Below are positions 29,356 to 36,016 of a stretch of 59,149 nt of DNA, piece by piece (the first letter of the stretch is position 1; each line of letters opens with the position of its first letter). The notes beneath the pieces are model-generated. The model was given only the letters and a program-made list of their open reading frames with translations. It was not told where the DNA came from and ran no database searches. Position numbers and translations under genes: made by a program. Location of the stretch: assembly GCF_022810305.1 (NCBI RefSeq), contig NZ_JALGQH010000037.1:1-59149 (forward strand). The letters run 5' to 3'. Source of the stretch: Rhodococcus sp. ARC_M6. GTDB taxonomy: Bacteria > Actinomycetota > Actinomycetes > Mycobacteriales > Mycobacteriaceae.

Positions 29356-29660
29356 GTTCGTCAGATCGGAGAGTCGGCCGGCATGTTCTCCGGCGGCCCC
29401 TACCATTACTTCAAGTCGAAGAACGCGATAGTCGCCAAGCTCGTGCGAAACTTCATCACCGACATTCAGCTGCGCTTCGACCAAGTGCACGAGACAGCCA
29501 TACCGGCGCGACAACGATCTCCCGCAATCCGTCGACGGCCCGTCCCGCGAAGTCCGCGAGCATTGGATGAAAGCGACCGCCGAGGGCATCGATCAAGGTA
29601 TCTTCCGCAAGAGCATTGCCCCCGAGATCTTCTATCGAACGGTGCGCGATACCCTCTGGA
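29356..29660 (+). pseudogene. Remnant of a KstR2-like tetR gene
   Basis: The stretch aligns with the intact tetR at 31131-31721: V-R-Q-I-G-E-S-A-G-M-F-S-G and Y-H-Y-F-K-S-K-N-A-I-V-A-K-L in one frame. After about 29500 it continues in another frame with R-E-V-R-E-H-W-M-K-A and G-I-F-R-K-S-I-A-P-E-I-F-Y-R. The promoter-proximal part, including the start codon and first helices, is missing, an internal block is deleted, and the end is cut off at about 29660 where the SDR gene begins. It cannot make a functional regulator. Confidence 0.85.
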
Positions 29661-29663
29661 ATT

Positions 29664-30431
29664 TCAACGACCGAAGACGGTCCCGCCGTTAAGATGAATG
29701 ACTTGGGAGTTCACAAAGCCTCCACCCTCGCTACATAACCAAACTGCAGCAGCTCCAACGTCGGAAGGCCTTCCAAGCCGTCCTACGGGAATATTCTTGA
29801 TTAGCTTTTGTACGCCCGAGTCTTGGTTTTGGTGGATCCCTTCCATTAATCCCAAAGCCAAAGCGTTTGCAGTTATTCCCTCTGCGCCGTATTCAACGCC
29901 AATATGCCTGATAAGAGACTCTGTACCTGCCTTCGCCGCACCGTAAGCCGAGACGCCAATCGAAAGACCACGGGATGAGGCTCCGGAAGAAATTTGGATA
30001 AGGCGCCCCCATCCCCGGTCAATTTGCAGTGGAATAACAAGTTGCACAAGACGAATCATGGCAACCAAGTTTAGTTCGATTTGTAGTTGCCAATCTTCGA
30101 CCGGCATGTCCGCAAGTTTCTTTGGTCGGCCACCTCCTTCAATTATTCCAGCGTTATGAACAAGTATGTCGATACCCCCAAAATCCTTTGCGATGTTGGA
30201 TACGGCAGACTCAACTAGGTCCGGTCCCATGACATCGAAAGCATAGGCAGTGCCACTGAAACCCGCTGCGGTAATCGATTCTGCGACCGATTCTGCCCGT
30301 TCTTGATAGAGGTCATTTACGATAACTTGTGCACCTGCCGACGCCAGAGACATTGCAATTCCAGCTCCAACACCTCGGCCTGCGCCCGTAACCAGGGCCA
30401 CGCGACCTTCGAGAGGCAACTTCTGACTCAT
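29664..30431 (-). CDS. SDR-family oxidoreductase with atypical base composition
   Basis: A 255-residue SDR with G-A-G-R-G-V-G, N-D-L after the second strand, H-N-A-G, Q-I-S-S and Y-G-A-A-K motifs intact. The gene and its flanks are visibly poorer in GC than neighbouring genes and use A/T-ending codons freely, pointing to recent acquisition. It lies between a tetR remnant and a phosphotriesterase remnant. The ATG at 30431 (Met-Ser-Gln-Lys) is preferred; ATG 30440 is possible. No partner genes adjoin it; the substrate is unknown. Confidence 0.85.
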   Translation of the reverse strand: MSQKLPLEGRVALVTGAGRGVGAGIAMSLASAGAQVIVNDLYQERAESVAESITAAGFSGTAYAFDVMGPDLVESAVSNIAKDFGGIDILVHNAGIIEGGGRPKKLADMPVEDWQLQIELNLVAMIRLVQLVIPLQIDRGWGRLIQISSGASSRGLSIGVSAYGAAKAGTESLIRHIGVEYGAEGITANALALGLMEGIHQNQDSGVQKLIKNIPVGRLGRPSDVGAAAVWLCSEGGGFVNSQVIHLNGGTVFGR

Positions 30432-30522
30432 AATTTCCATCTTTCTATCGGTTGCGGCCTTTGCGGAAATGGAATTGTTGATGATGTGGACGATATTCAA
30501 TGTGGAAGTTCAATCTCCCTAG

Positions 30523-30793
30523 TCATACCGTCAGTAGTTCCGCGATTCGTTGAATCCTCGGGATGTATCGACCCAAACCGACCACTGTCGGGTCGACAAT
30601 TGTTCGAACCCCCTGCGCTACTAGTGCCGATAGCTTCGAGATCGCGTCAGCGACCCGCACGTCCTCATCACCCCCTTTCTTCTGGATAATTCTGCTGCGT
30701 ATCGGCGCTCAGAACGAATACATGTTCGTGCATGTATGTTCGTCCGAGTTCGGCGGTGTCTATGGGGCCGCGAACTGTGTACAGCGGTGACAT
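30523..30793 (-). pseudogene. Truncated, frameshifted phosphotriesterase-family gene
   Basis: From ATG 30793 the frame gives the family N-terminus (T-V-R-G-P-I-D-T-A-E-L-G-R-T-Y-M-H-E-H-V-F) and stops at TGA 30668-30670. After an apparent +1 shift in the G5 run (30671-30675), another frame continues with G-V-R-T-I-V-D-P-T-V-V-G-L-G-R-Y-I and then stops at 30523. About three quarters of the protein is missing. The H-x-H metal motif is reduced to its first half (M-H-E-H). It is divergent from the intact tetR gene. Confidence 0.85.
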
Positions 30794-30917
30794 AGGAGCT
30801 CCTCGACTGATATCTGTCGCGCAGACGAACAAGGATTTGTGGCGGTTCGCGCAGGAAGCGCTACGCGGGCCGATCGGCCACTGGATAAGCACAATCCAAC
30901 TGAGCCCACCCTCTCGG

Positions 30918-30985
30918 CGAGAGTTGACCAAGCGCTTGATCCCGAAGGTAGCATAGGATCACGAAAGTTGAAATACGCGATCCCA
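30918..30985. repeat. Second copy of a duplicated promoter-operator segment
   Basis: Aligns without gaps to 29289-29356; by hand count 57 of 68 positions are identical. Both copies contain TTGAC/GC, the CAAGCGCTTG palindrome and TAGCATAGGA, and both precede tetR sequence on the plus strand. This shows a duplication of the promoter plus tetR. Confidence 0.85.
30927..30940. promoter_or_regulatory. KstR2-type operator in front of tetR
   Basis: ACCAAGCGCTTGAT matches the KstR2 consensus AnCAAGnnCTTGnT fully. It overlaps a plus-strand TTGACC (30924-30929), with TAGCAT 19 bases further on as a possible -10. Repressor binding here would block the promoter of the tetR gene, consistent with autorepression. 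Confidence 0.75.
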
Positions 30986-31130
30986 CCGGCACATTGGCGA
31001 GCAAGGACAAGGGTCTCCACCTCGGGACACACCTGGTCGGTTCCGAACCCGAGCCATCAGGCAGGATTGCGGTACGTCGAGAAGTAAGAAAACGCCTGCT
31101 CGGAGCAGGACCTTCACCAGCGGAGACCAC

Positions 31131-31721
31131 GTGGCAGCCACACCGGATCGTCGAGAGAAAATCCTCGAAAGCTCAGCGGAATTGTTCGCACAGAAAGGCG
31201 TCGCGTCCACAACTGTTCGCGACATCGGAGAAGCCGCCGGCGTCTTCTCCGGCAGCCTCTACCACTACTTCAAATCCAAGAACGCTATTGTCGCCGAACT
31301 ACTTCGTGGATTCATGACCGACATCCAAGAGCGCTTCGACCGGGTGGAGAGGACTGCAAAAGATCCCGAGGATGTTCTCCGAGGCCTGATCCGGGAAACG
31401 CTGCTCGTCATCGAACTTCACCCCTATCCGACGGCCATCTATCAAAACGATCGCGCGTATCTCCGCGACAACGATCTCCTGCAATCCGTCGACATCCCCT
31501 CGCGAGAAGTTCGCGAGCACTGGATGAAAGCTGTCGAGGCAGGCGTCGACCAAGGTATCTTCCGCAAGGACATCGCACCCGAAATCTTCTACCGATCCGT
31601 GCGGGACACCTTGTGGTCGACTACCCACTGGCCGGATCGTCAGAAGTACACCACCGAGGAATTCGCAGACCTGATGATCACGCTCTTCTTGTCCGGGTTC
31701 CGAATCACACCGGGTTTGTGA
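31131..31721 (+). CDS. TetR-family repressor, KstR2-like
   Basis: A 196-residue TetR protein. The N-terminal HTH (about residues 8-54) contains T-T-V-R-D-I-G-E-A-A-G-V-F-S-G-S-L-Y-H-Y-F, very close in pattern to M. tuberculosis KstR2 (S-G-S-L-Y-H-H-F). The C-terminal half shares Y-Q-N-D and R-x-V-R-D-T-L-W type segments with KstR2. GTG start at 31131 with GGAG at 31122-31125. KstR2 responds to a CoA thioester of a steroid CD-ring metabolite; by analogy this protein may sense an acyl-CoA intermediate of the island and control both CAAGCGCTTG operators. Its 3' end overlaps the convergent MFS gene by 17 bp. Confidence 0.9.
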   Translation: MAATPDRREKILESSAELFAQKGVASTTVRDIGEAAGVFSGSLYHYFKSKNAIVAELLRGFMTDIQERFDRVERTAKDPEDVLRGLIRETLLVIELHPYPTAIYQNDRAYLRDNDLLQSVDIPSREVREHWMKAVEAGVDQGIFRKDIAPEIFYRSVRDTLWSTTHWPDRQKYTTEEFADLMITLFLSGFRITPGL

Positions 31722-33192
31722 GTTCCGGTAACTCGAGATCCTTGGGTGTTCGGCCCTGTGGAAGCAGCAGGGAAACCGCGAACACAACAACCGCGCAGCC
31801 CGCACACACCAGATAGGCCACGGCAAAACCCGTCCACGACGTGGAATGCTCACTGCCGCTGACGACAAAGGCAGCCAGAACCGTCGCGACCGTCGCACTG
31901 CAGAGGGTACTTCCCGACGTTCGCAGGAGCGAGTTGACGCCATTCGCGGCAGCAAGTCGCTGACGCGGCACCGCAACAAGAATGAGCAGCGACAGTGTGC
32001 TGTAAACGATTGCCGTTCCGATGGCCGTAATACCCAATGCCGCAACCACTCCCCAGAGTGGCTTACCGGCAACAGCATGGATGCCGTAGCCGCCGGCCAG
32101 AAACACTGCGCCTGCCAACATCGCGGTGCGCGAACCGTAGCGGTCCGTGATCCGCACTGCCACCGGCGAAAACAGAACCATCGCGATACTCGCGGGGATC
32201 TGGCACAGCGCCGCGGAGATGATGGTCAGTCCATAGCCTGCGCCCGGCCCTTTCGCACCCTGCAGCAATTGTGTTGTGATCAGCGTGTTTCCGAAGAAGG
32301 CGAAGCCGACGAGCAATGCAGCGATATGCGGGATCAGCACGGCACGCTTCACCAACGCCCGGACGTCGACAAGGGGGTTGACGTTGCGTCGCTGCTGAAA
32401 TACCCAAATTGTGAAGAGAACTGCTGAGGTAGACAGCATCGAGATCACCGAACCACTGGCCCATCCCCAACTACTGGCCTGAGTGATGGGCACCAACAAC
32501 AGGATGAGCGCGGCGCTCAGTCCCACGGCGCCAACTCCGTCGAATCTGCCCGACGGATTCGCTTCCGACTCGCGAATGAAGACCACTGCGGCGAGTGTCA
32601 CCGACAATCCGATCCCGGTGGTGATCCAGAACAGCACGTGCCAGTTCGAATACTGAGCGATCATCGCGGAGAACGGAATGCCCAGGGCGGTACCGACTCC
32701 CAGCGTCGAACTCATCATGGCGACAGCACCGTTGACCTTGTTGCGCGGAAGTTCGTCGCGCAGGAGCGAAATTCCGATGGGGATCACTGCGGACCCGGCG
32801 CCCTGAAGTGCTCGCGCAAAGATCAAGACTGCAATATCCGAGGAGATCGCACACAACATCGAACCCAGCGTCATCAAGGAGAACGCGACCAACAGCATTT
32901 TCTTCTTGCCGAACATGTCGGCAAGACGCCCGAAAATGGGTGTGACGACGGCACCGACCAACAGAGTGACGGTGACAAGCCAGGACACTGCCGTGCGACT
33001 GGCACCGGTGAAGTGCGGGAGTTCGGGAAGTAGCGGCACGATGACCGTCTGCAGCACCGCTTGAAAAACGGCCGCTGCGACGACAATCGGAAAAAGAAAA
33101 CGTGAGCGGGCTGAGGCAGTCGATGGAACTGGCGCACGGTCGAGCGTCGTCAAACCCTCACCGCCTGCCTCAGAAGGTAAATATCCGTTCAC
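31705..33192 (-). CDS. MFS transporter, DHA2 (14-TM) drug-efflux type
   Basis: A 495-residue membrane protein with about 14 hydrophobic helices. It has the MFS motif A between TM2 and TM3 (G-R-L-A-D-M-F-G-K-K-K) and a motif-C-like glycine-rich TM5, as in proton-driven drug exporters. The annotated GTG start (33190-33192) lies inside a 19-bp inverted repeat. The in-frame TTG at 33153 is an alternative that would leave the repeat entirely upstream. Located directly downstream of a TetR gene on the same strand, which probably represses it. Confidence 0.88.
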   Translation of the reverse strand: MNGYLPSEAGGEGLTTLDRAPVPSTASARSRFLFPIVVAAAVFQAVLQTVIVPLLPELPHFTGASRTAVSWLVTVTLLVGAVVTPIFGRLADMFGKKKMLLVAFSLMTLGSMLCAISSDIAVLIFARALQGAGSAVIPIGISLLRDELPRNKVNGAVAMMSSTLGVGTALGIPFSAMIAQYSNWHVLFWITTGIGLSVTLAAVVFIRESEANPSGRFDGVGAVGLSAALILLLVPITQASSWGWASGSVISMLSTSAVLFTIWVFQQRRNVNPLVDVRALVKRAVLIPHIAALLVGFAFFGNTLITTQLLQGAKGPGAGYGLTIISAALCQIPASIAMVLFSPVAVRITDRYGSRTAMLAGAVFLAGGYGIHAVAGKPLWGVVAALGITAIGTAIVYSTLSLLILVAVPRQRLAAANGVNSLLRTSGSTLCSATVATVLAAFVVSGSEHSTSWTGFAVAYLVCAGCAVVVFAVSLLLPQGRTPKDLELPELTNPV

Positions 33193-33218
33193 CTAATGTA
33201 GGTGAACGGATATTTACC
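33176..33218. promoter_or_regulatory. 19-bp perfect inverted repeat, probable TetR operator
   Basis: Arm 33176-33194 is perfectly complementary to 33200-33218, with a 5-base spacer (AATGT). It sits between the TetR gene stop (33239) and the MFS coding region and covers the GTG at 33190-33192. Size and symmetry suit a TetR dimer-pair site; it could also form an RNA hairpin over the MFS start. Confidence 0.65.
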
Positions 33219-33238
33219 AGCAAGTAGTGTGGCGACGA

Positions 33239-33799
33239 TCACCCGTCGAGTAGTTGTTGCACCAGCGGCGCGTACATCGCCATGACCTCGTCCTGAGTGC
33301 CCGTCGCATGACCGGCCAGCATCCGTCGACGCATGATGGCCACCCCCGCCACCATCGACATCGCCAACTCGGCACGGAGCCGCGCATCCGGCCCTGGCAG
33401 CCGCGCCGCCAAGGTGTCGATCATCTGCGTCGAATAGTTCTCGCGCAGTTTGCGGTTGCTCTCCTCGCTGACGCCGCTCATGAACAACAAGCTCATGGAC
33501 AGCGGCTTGTACGACTCGAGAGGCTTGGTGAACAGCGACACCATGCGCTCGCCGAGCTCCTCGTTGGGCGCGTCGAAAACCGTGATCGCCGCAGCCCGAA
33601 AGTCGACCAACTCGTCGTACAACTGCTCTTTCGAGCCGAAGTACTTGATGATCAACGGCGCGCTGACGCCGGCATCTTCGGCGATGTCCTTGAGCGTGAT
33701 CTCGCGGTACGGGCGCGTGGCAAATGCCTTGCCGGCCGACTCGATAATCTGCGCCCGCGTCTGCTCCGAACTACGACGCCCAGCGTGCGCGCCACTCAT
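33239..33799 (-). CDS. TetR-family regulator
   Basis: A 186-residue TetR protein with an N-terminal HTH (I-T-L-K-D-I-A-E-D-A-G-V-S-A-P-L-I-I-K-Y-F, about residues 33-53) and a TetR C-terminal ligand domain rich in Met and Leu. Its ATG overlaps the recR stop by one base. The MFS exporter gene follows 46 bases later, separated by a 19-bp inverted repeat that is the likely binding site. Ligand unknown; probably a hydrophobic compound exported by the MFS protein. Confidence 0.9.
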   Translation of the reverse strand: MSGAHAGRRSSEQTRAQIIESAGKAFATRPYREITLKDIAEDAGVSAPLIIKYFGSKEQLYDELVDFRAAAITVFDAPNEELGERMVSLFTKPLESYKPLSMSLLFMSGVSEESNRKLRENYSTQMIDTLAARLPGPDARLRAELAMSMVAGVAIMRRRMLAGHATGTQDEVMAMYAPLVQQLLDG

Positions 33800-34419
33800 C
33801 AGGCGTTCCTGGACAATTCACGACGCCCGGACAACGCCCTACCCAACGTCAACTCGTCCGCGAACTCGAGATCGCCGCCCATGGGAAGCCCGGAAGCCAA
33901 GCGCGACACCGTCAAGCCGGGAATATCTCGCATCATGCGGACAAGGTACGTTGCCGTCGCCTCGCCCTCGGTGTTGGGGTCGGTCGCGATGATCACCTCG
34001 GCAACGTCAACACCGTCCTCCTGATTTGCGATGCGAGCCAACAACTCCCGTATGCGGAGCTGATCGGGCCCGATGCCGGACAAGGGATTGAGTGCTCCAC
34101 CGAGAACGTGATAGCGCCCCTTGAATTCCCTCGTACGCTCCACGGCCTGAACGTCTTTGGGCTCCTCGACGACGCAGATGATCGTTCGGTCCCGACGAGA
34201 ATCAGCACAAATTCTGCACTTCTCCTGATCGGAGACAGTTCCGCACACCGTGCAGAACTGGACTCCGTCGCGGATGCGTGCCAGGGCGTTCGTCAAACGG
34301 TCGATCGCCGTCGGCTCGACCGAGAGAAGATGAAAAGCGATGCGCTGAGCACTCTTGGGCCCGACCCCGGGAAGTTTCCCGAGTTCGTCGATCAGATCCT
34401 GAACCGGACCTTCGTACAC
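33799..34419 (-). CDS. recR: Recombination mediator RecR
   Basis: Loads RecA with RecF/RecO during daughter-strand gap repair. The 206-residue protein has the N-terminal helix-hairpin-helix ([11 protein letters not shown]), the four-cysteine zinc finger (C-x2-C then C-x2-C, about residues 56-70) and a Toprim domain with V-E-E-P-K-D and [10 protein letters not shown]. The last few residues are basic. Twelve bases downstream of ebfC, a conserved operon, but dnaX, often the first member, lies 12 kb away as in mycobacteria. Confidence 0.97.
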   Translation of the reverse strand: MYEGPVQDLIDELGKLPGVGPKSAQRIAFHLLSVEPTAIDRLTNALARIRDGVQFCTVCGTVSDQEKCRICADSRRDRTIICVVEEPKDVQAVERTREFKGRYHVLGGALNPLSGIGPDQLRIRELLARIANQEDGVDVAEVIIATDPNTEGEATATYLVRMMRDIPGLTVSRLASGLPMGGDLEFADELTLGRALSGRRELSRNA

Positions 34420-34431
34420 GTGGTCTCGTCT

Positions 34432-34770
34432 CTAGAAACCGGGGAGACCGGGGAGGCCTCCGCCGAGTCCGCCGGCCAGGGGGCCGAGCTTCTCCGCTGC
34501 CACTTCCTGAGCCTTGCGCGACGCGTCTTCAATGGCACCGATCACAAGATCCTGAAGGGTTTCGACGTCGTCAGGGTCCACGACCTTGGGATCGATCTGC
34601 AGACCGACTACCTCACCGGTGCCCTTGACTGTGGCAATGACGAGTCCGCCGCCGGCCTGGCCGGTCACCTCCGCCTGTGCCATTTCCTGCTGCGCAGCCA
34701 TCAACTGCTGCTGCATCTGCTGGGCCTGAGCCAACAATGCGGACATATCTGGCATTTCACCTGGTTGCAC
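34432..34770 (-). CDS. ybaB: YbaB/EbfC nucleoid-associated protein
   Basis: A 112-residue DNA-binding protein of the YbaB/EbfC family. It has a Gln-rich N-terminal helix ([10 protein letters not shown]), the central G-Q-A-G-G-G-L-V segment, [16 protein letters not shown] and a glycine/leucine/proline-rich tail. The GTG at 34770 with AAAGGA seven bases upstream gives the N-terminus Met-Gln-Pro-Gly, as in M. tuberculosis Rv3716c. Forms an operon with recR. Confidence 0.95.
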   Translation of the reverse strand: MQPGEMPDMSALLAQAQQMQQQLMAAQQEMAQAEVTGQAGGGLVIATVKGTGEVVGLQIDPKVVDPDDVETLQDLVIGAIEDASRKAQEVAAEKLGPLAGGLGGGLPGLPGF

Positions 34771-34790
34771 TAGCGGTCCTTTCTACAGAG

Positions 34791-34799
34791 TTATCCACA
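34791..34799 (+). promoter_or_regulatory. DnaA box
   Basis: TTATCCACA is a perfect DnaA box in the 61-base divergent region between ebfC and the amidase gene. An inverted perfect box lies just after the amidase at 35711. Confidence 0.5.
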
Positions 34800-34831
34800 C
34801 CAGGGTAGTCGGTGCGCGCTACCGTGAGCGG

Positions 34832-35701
34832 GTGCGCCGGAACCAGTCAAATCACCGTGAACTCTCGTCAACGATATTGCGTTGCACTGCCGTCTCGATC
34901 GGCCTCGCTGCCGCACTCGCCACCGCGGGCTGCACGATCCCCACCGAGACCACTCAGGCCGGCCCGGTCAGCACTGCGGCCGCGACAGCAGCAGCGGTCG
35001 CTGTCAGCCTTTCCGAGACCACCGCCGTTCCCAGAGCCAACACCGTTCCCGAGACTCTCGTCGGCAAGGTCGTCTTCCTCGACCCCGGACACAGCGGCTC
35101 GAACGACGCATCCATCAACACCCAGGTTCCTACCGGGCGCGGCGGAACCAAGAACTGCCAAACCACCGGCACCAACACCGACGCCGGGTTCCCCGAGCAC
35201 ACCTTCAACTGGGAAGTCGCGAGCCTGGTCAAGAACGAACTCGAAGCCGAAGGTGCCACGGTCCTCCTGAGCCGACCCGATGACATCGGCGTCGGAGCGT
35301 GCGTCGACGCCCGGGCCAACTCGGCCAACGCGTCCGATGCCGACGTCGTGGTCAGCATCCACGCCGACGGAGCCACGGCGAGTGCCGAAGGCTTCCACGT
35401 CTGCTATTCCGCCCCGCCGCTCAACCCCGTCCAGGCCGGACCGGCGGTGGCATTCGCGGAGACCATGCGCGACTCCCTCACCGATGCCGGTCTCACGCCA
35501 TCCACCTATATCGGTGAGTACGGCCTTGCACCGCGCGCCGATCTCACCGGACTCAATCTCTCGCAGCGGCCGTCCATCCTCGTAGAGCTCGGAAATATGC
35601 GCAACGCCGACGAAGCCGCCCGCATGAGTAGTCCCGCCGGACAGGCTGAATACGCGTCGGCAGTATCGAACGGTGTGCAGGCTTTTCTGACAAGCCCGTA
35701 G
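34832..35701 (+). CDS. N-acetylmuramoyl-L-alanine amidase (Amidase_3), lipoprotein or secreted
   Basis: Cleaves stem peptides from muramic acid in peptidoglycan. The 289-residue protein has a signal peptide with a lipobox-like L-A-T-A-G-C (Cys34), then an Ala/Thr linker and the zinc amidase domain from about residue 78. Visible active-site elements are D-P-G-H-S-G, P-E-H-T-F (zinc Glu), S-I-H-A-D-G and V-E-L-G-N-M-R-N (catalytic Glu). It is homologous to M. tuberculosis Rv3717 (Ami1) and in the same place next to ebfC. A disulfide-capable Cys pair lies within the domain. GTG start. Confidence 0.94.
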   Translation: MRRNQSNHRELSSTILRCTAVSIGLAAALATAGCTIPTETTQAGPVSTAAATAAAVAVSLSETTAVPRANTVPETLVGKVVFLDPGHSGSNDASINTQVPTGRGGTKNCQTTGTNTDAGFPEHTFNWEVASLVKNELEAEGATVLLSRPDDIGVGACVDARANSANASDADVVVSIHADGATASAEGFHVCYSAPPLNPVQAGPAVAFAETMRDSLTDAGLTPSTYIGEYGLAPRADLTGLNLSQRPSILVELGNMRNADEAARMSSPAGQAEYASAVSNGVQAFLTSP

Positions 35702-35710
35702 TGCGTCATC

Positions 35711-35736
35711 TGTGGATAACTCACGGTCATCCACAG
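35711..35736. promoter_or_regulatory. Paired DnaA-box-like sites after the amidase gene
   Basis: TGTGGATAA (35711-35719) is the exact reverse complement of TTATCCACA. TCATCCACA (35728-35736) is an 8-of-9 match in direct orientation. They precede the WXG100-like gene at 35786. Confidence 0.45.
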
Positions 35737-35785
35737 GCTCGAATTCAGTCCGTTCGAATCGGGTGCGGCCCGATACCGTTCTGGC

Positions 35786-36016
35786 ATGGCCCCGCTCCTT
35801 CAAGCAGATCTCGAAGCACTACAACGGCTTTCGGGCGATCTACACAGTCATTCCGATTCGATCGCGGCCGTCGGCGCCGTCGACGGCGTTGCTGATGCCT
35901 ATCGGTTTCTGTCCGGACGGGTCAGCGCATTCGCGTCAGGTGTTGCCGATACTGCCCGGTTGCTCGATGCCGCGGAACGTGACCTCGCAGCCGTCTTGCA
36001 CGGAATTCAGTTCTGA
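35786..36016 (+). CDS. Small helical protein, ESX-secretion-associated (WXG100/EspC) type
   Basis: A 76-residue protein predicted to be two amphipathic helices, rich in Ala, Asp and Leu, starting Met-Ala-Pro-Leu-Leu-Gln-Ala-Asp. It lacks a clear W-x-G. Size and position directly before a larger protein with a W-x-G hairpin (one-base overlap of stop and start) fit the small helper proteins that accompany type VII secretion substrates. The assignment is by size and context. Confidence 0.7.
   Translation: MAPLLQADLEALQRLSGDLHSHSDSIAAVGAVDGVADAYRFLSGRVSAFASGVADTARLLDAAERDLAAVLHGIQF

Larger units (their letters stand above)
30794..31130. other. Intergenic region between the phosphotriesterase remnant and tetR
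   Basis: This 337-base stretch has no convincing gene. It holds the KstR2-type operator (30927-30940), the promoter region duplicated from or to 29289-29356, and an untranslated leader of about 170 bases before the tetR GTG. A small stem (CCTGCT/AGCAGG) lies near 31104-31119. Confidence 0.6.

Noticed and set aside
29269..29589. N-terminal extension of the MaoC-like protein up to 29589
   Set aside because: It would read through the operator and the antisense of the tetR remnant; GTG 29268 with GGAGG is a better start.
11990..30431. Complete cholate or cholesterol degradation cluster
   Set aside because: No KstD, KshA/B, HsaA-D, Ipd or Mce4 genes are present; only side-chain-type functions are supported.
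34791..35736. Possible replication origin from clustered DnaA boxes
   Set aside because: Only two perfect boxes and one near match, no AT-rich unwinding region and no dnaA, dnaN or gyrase genes nearby.
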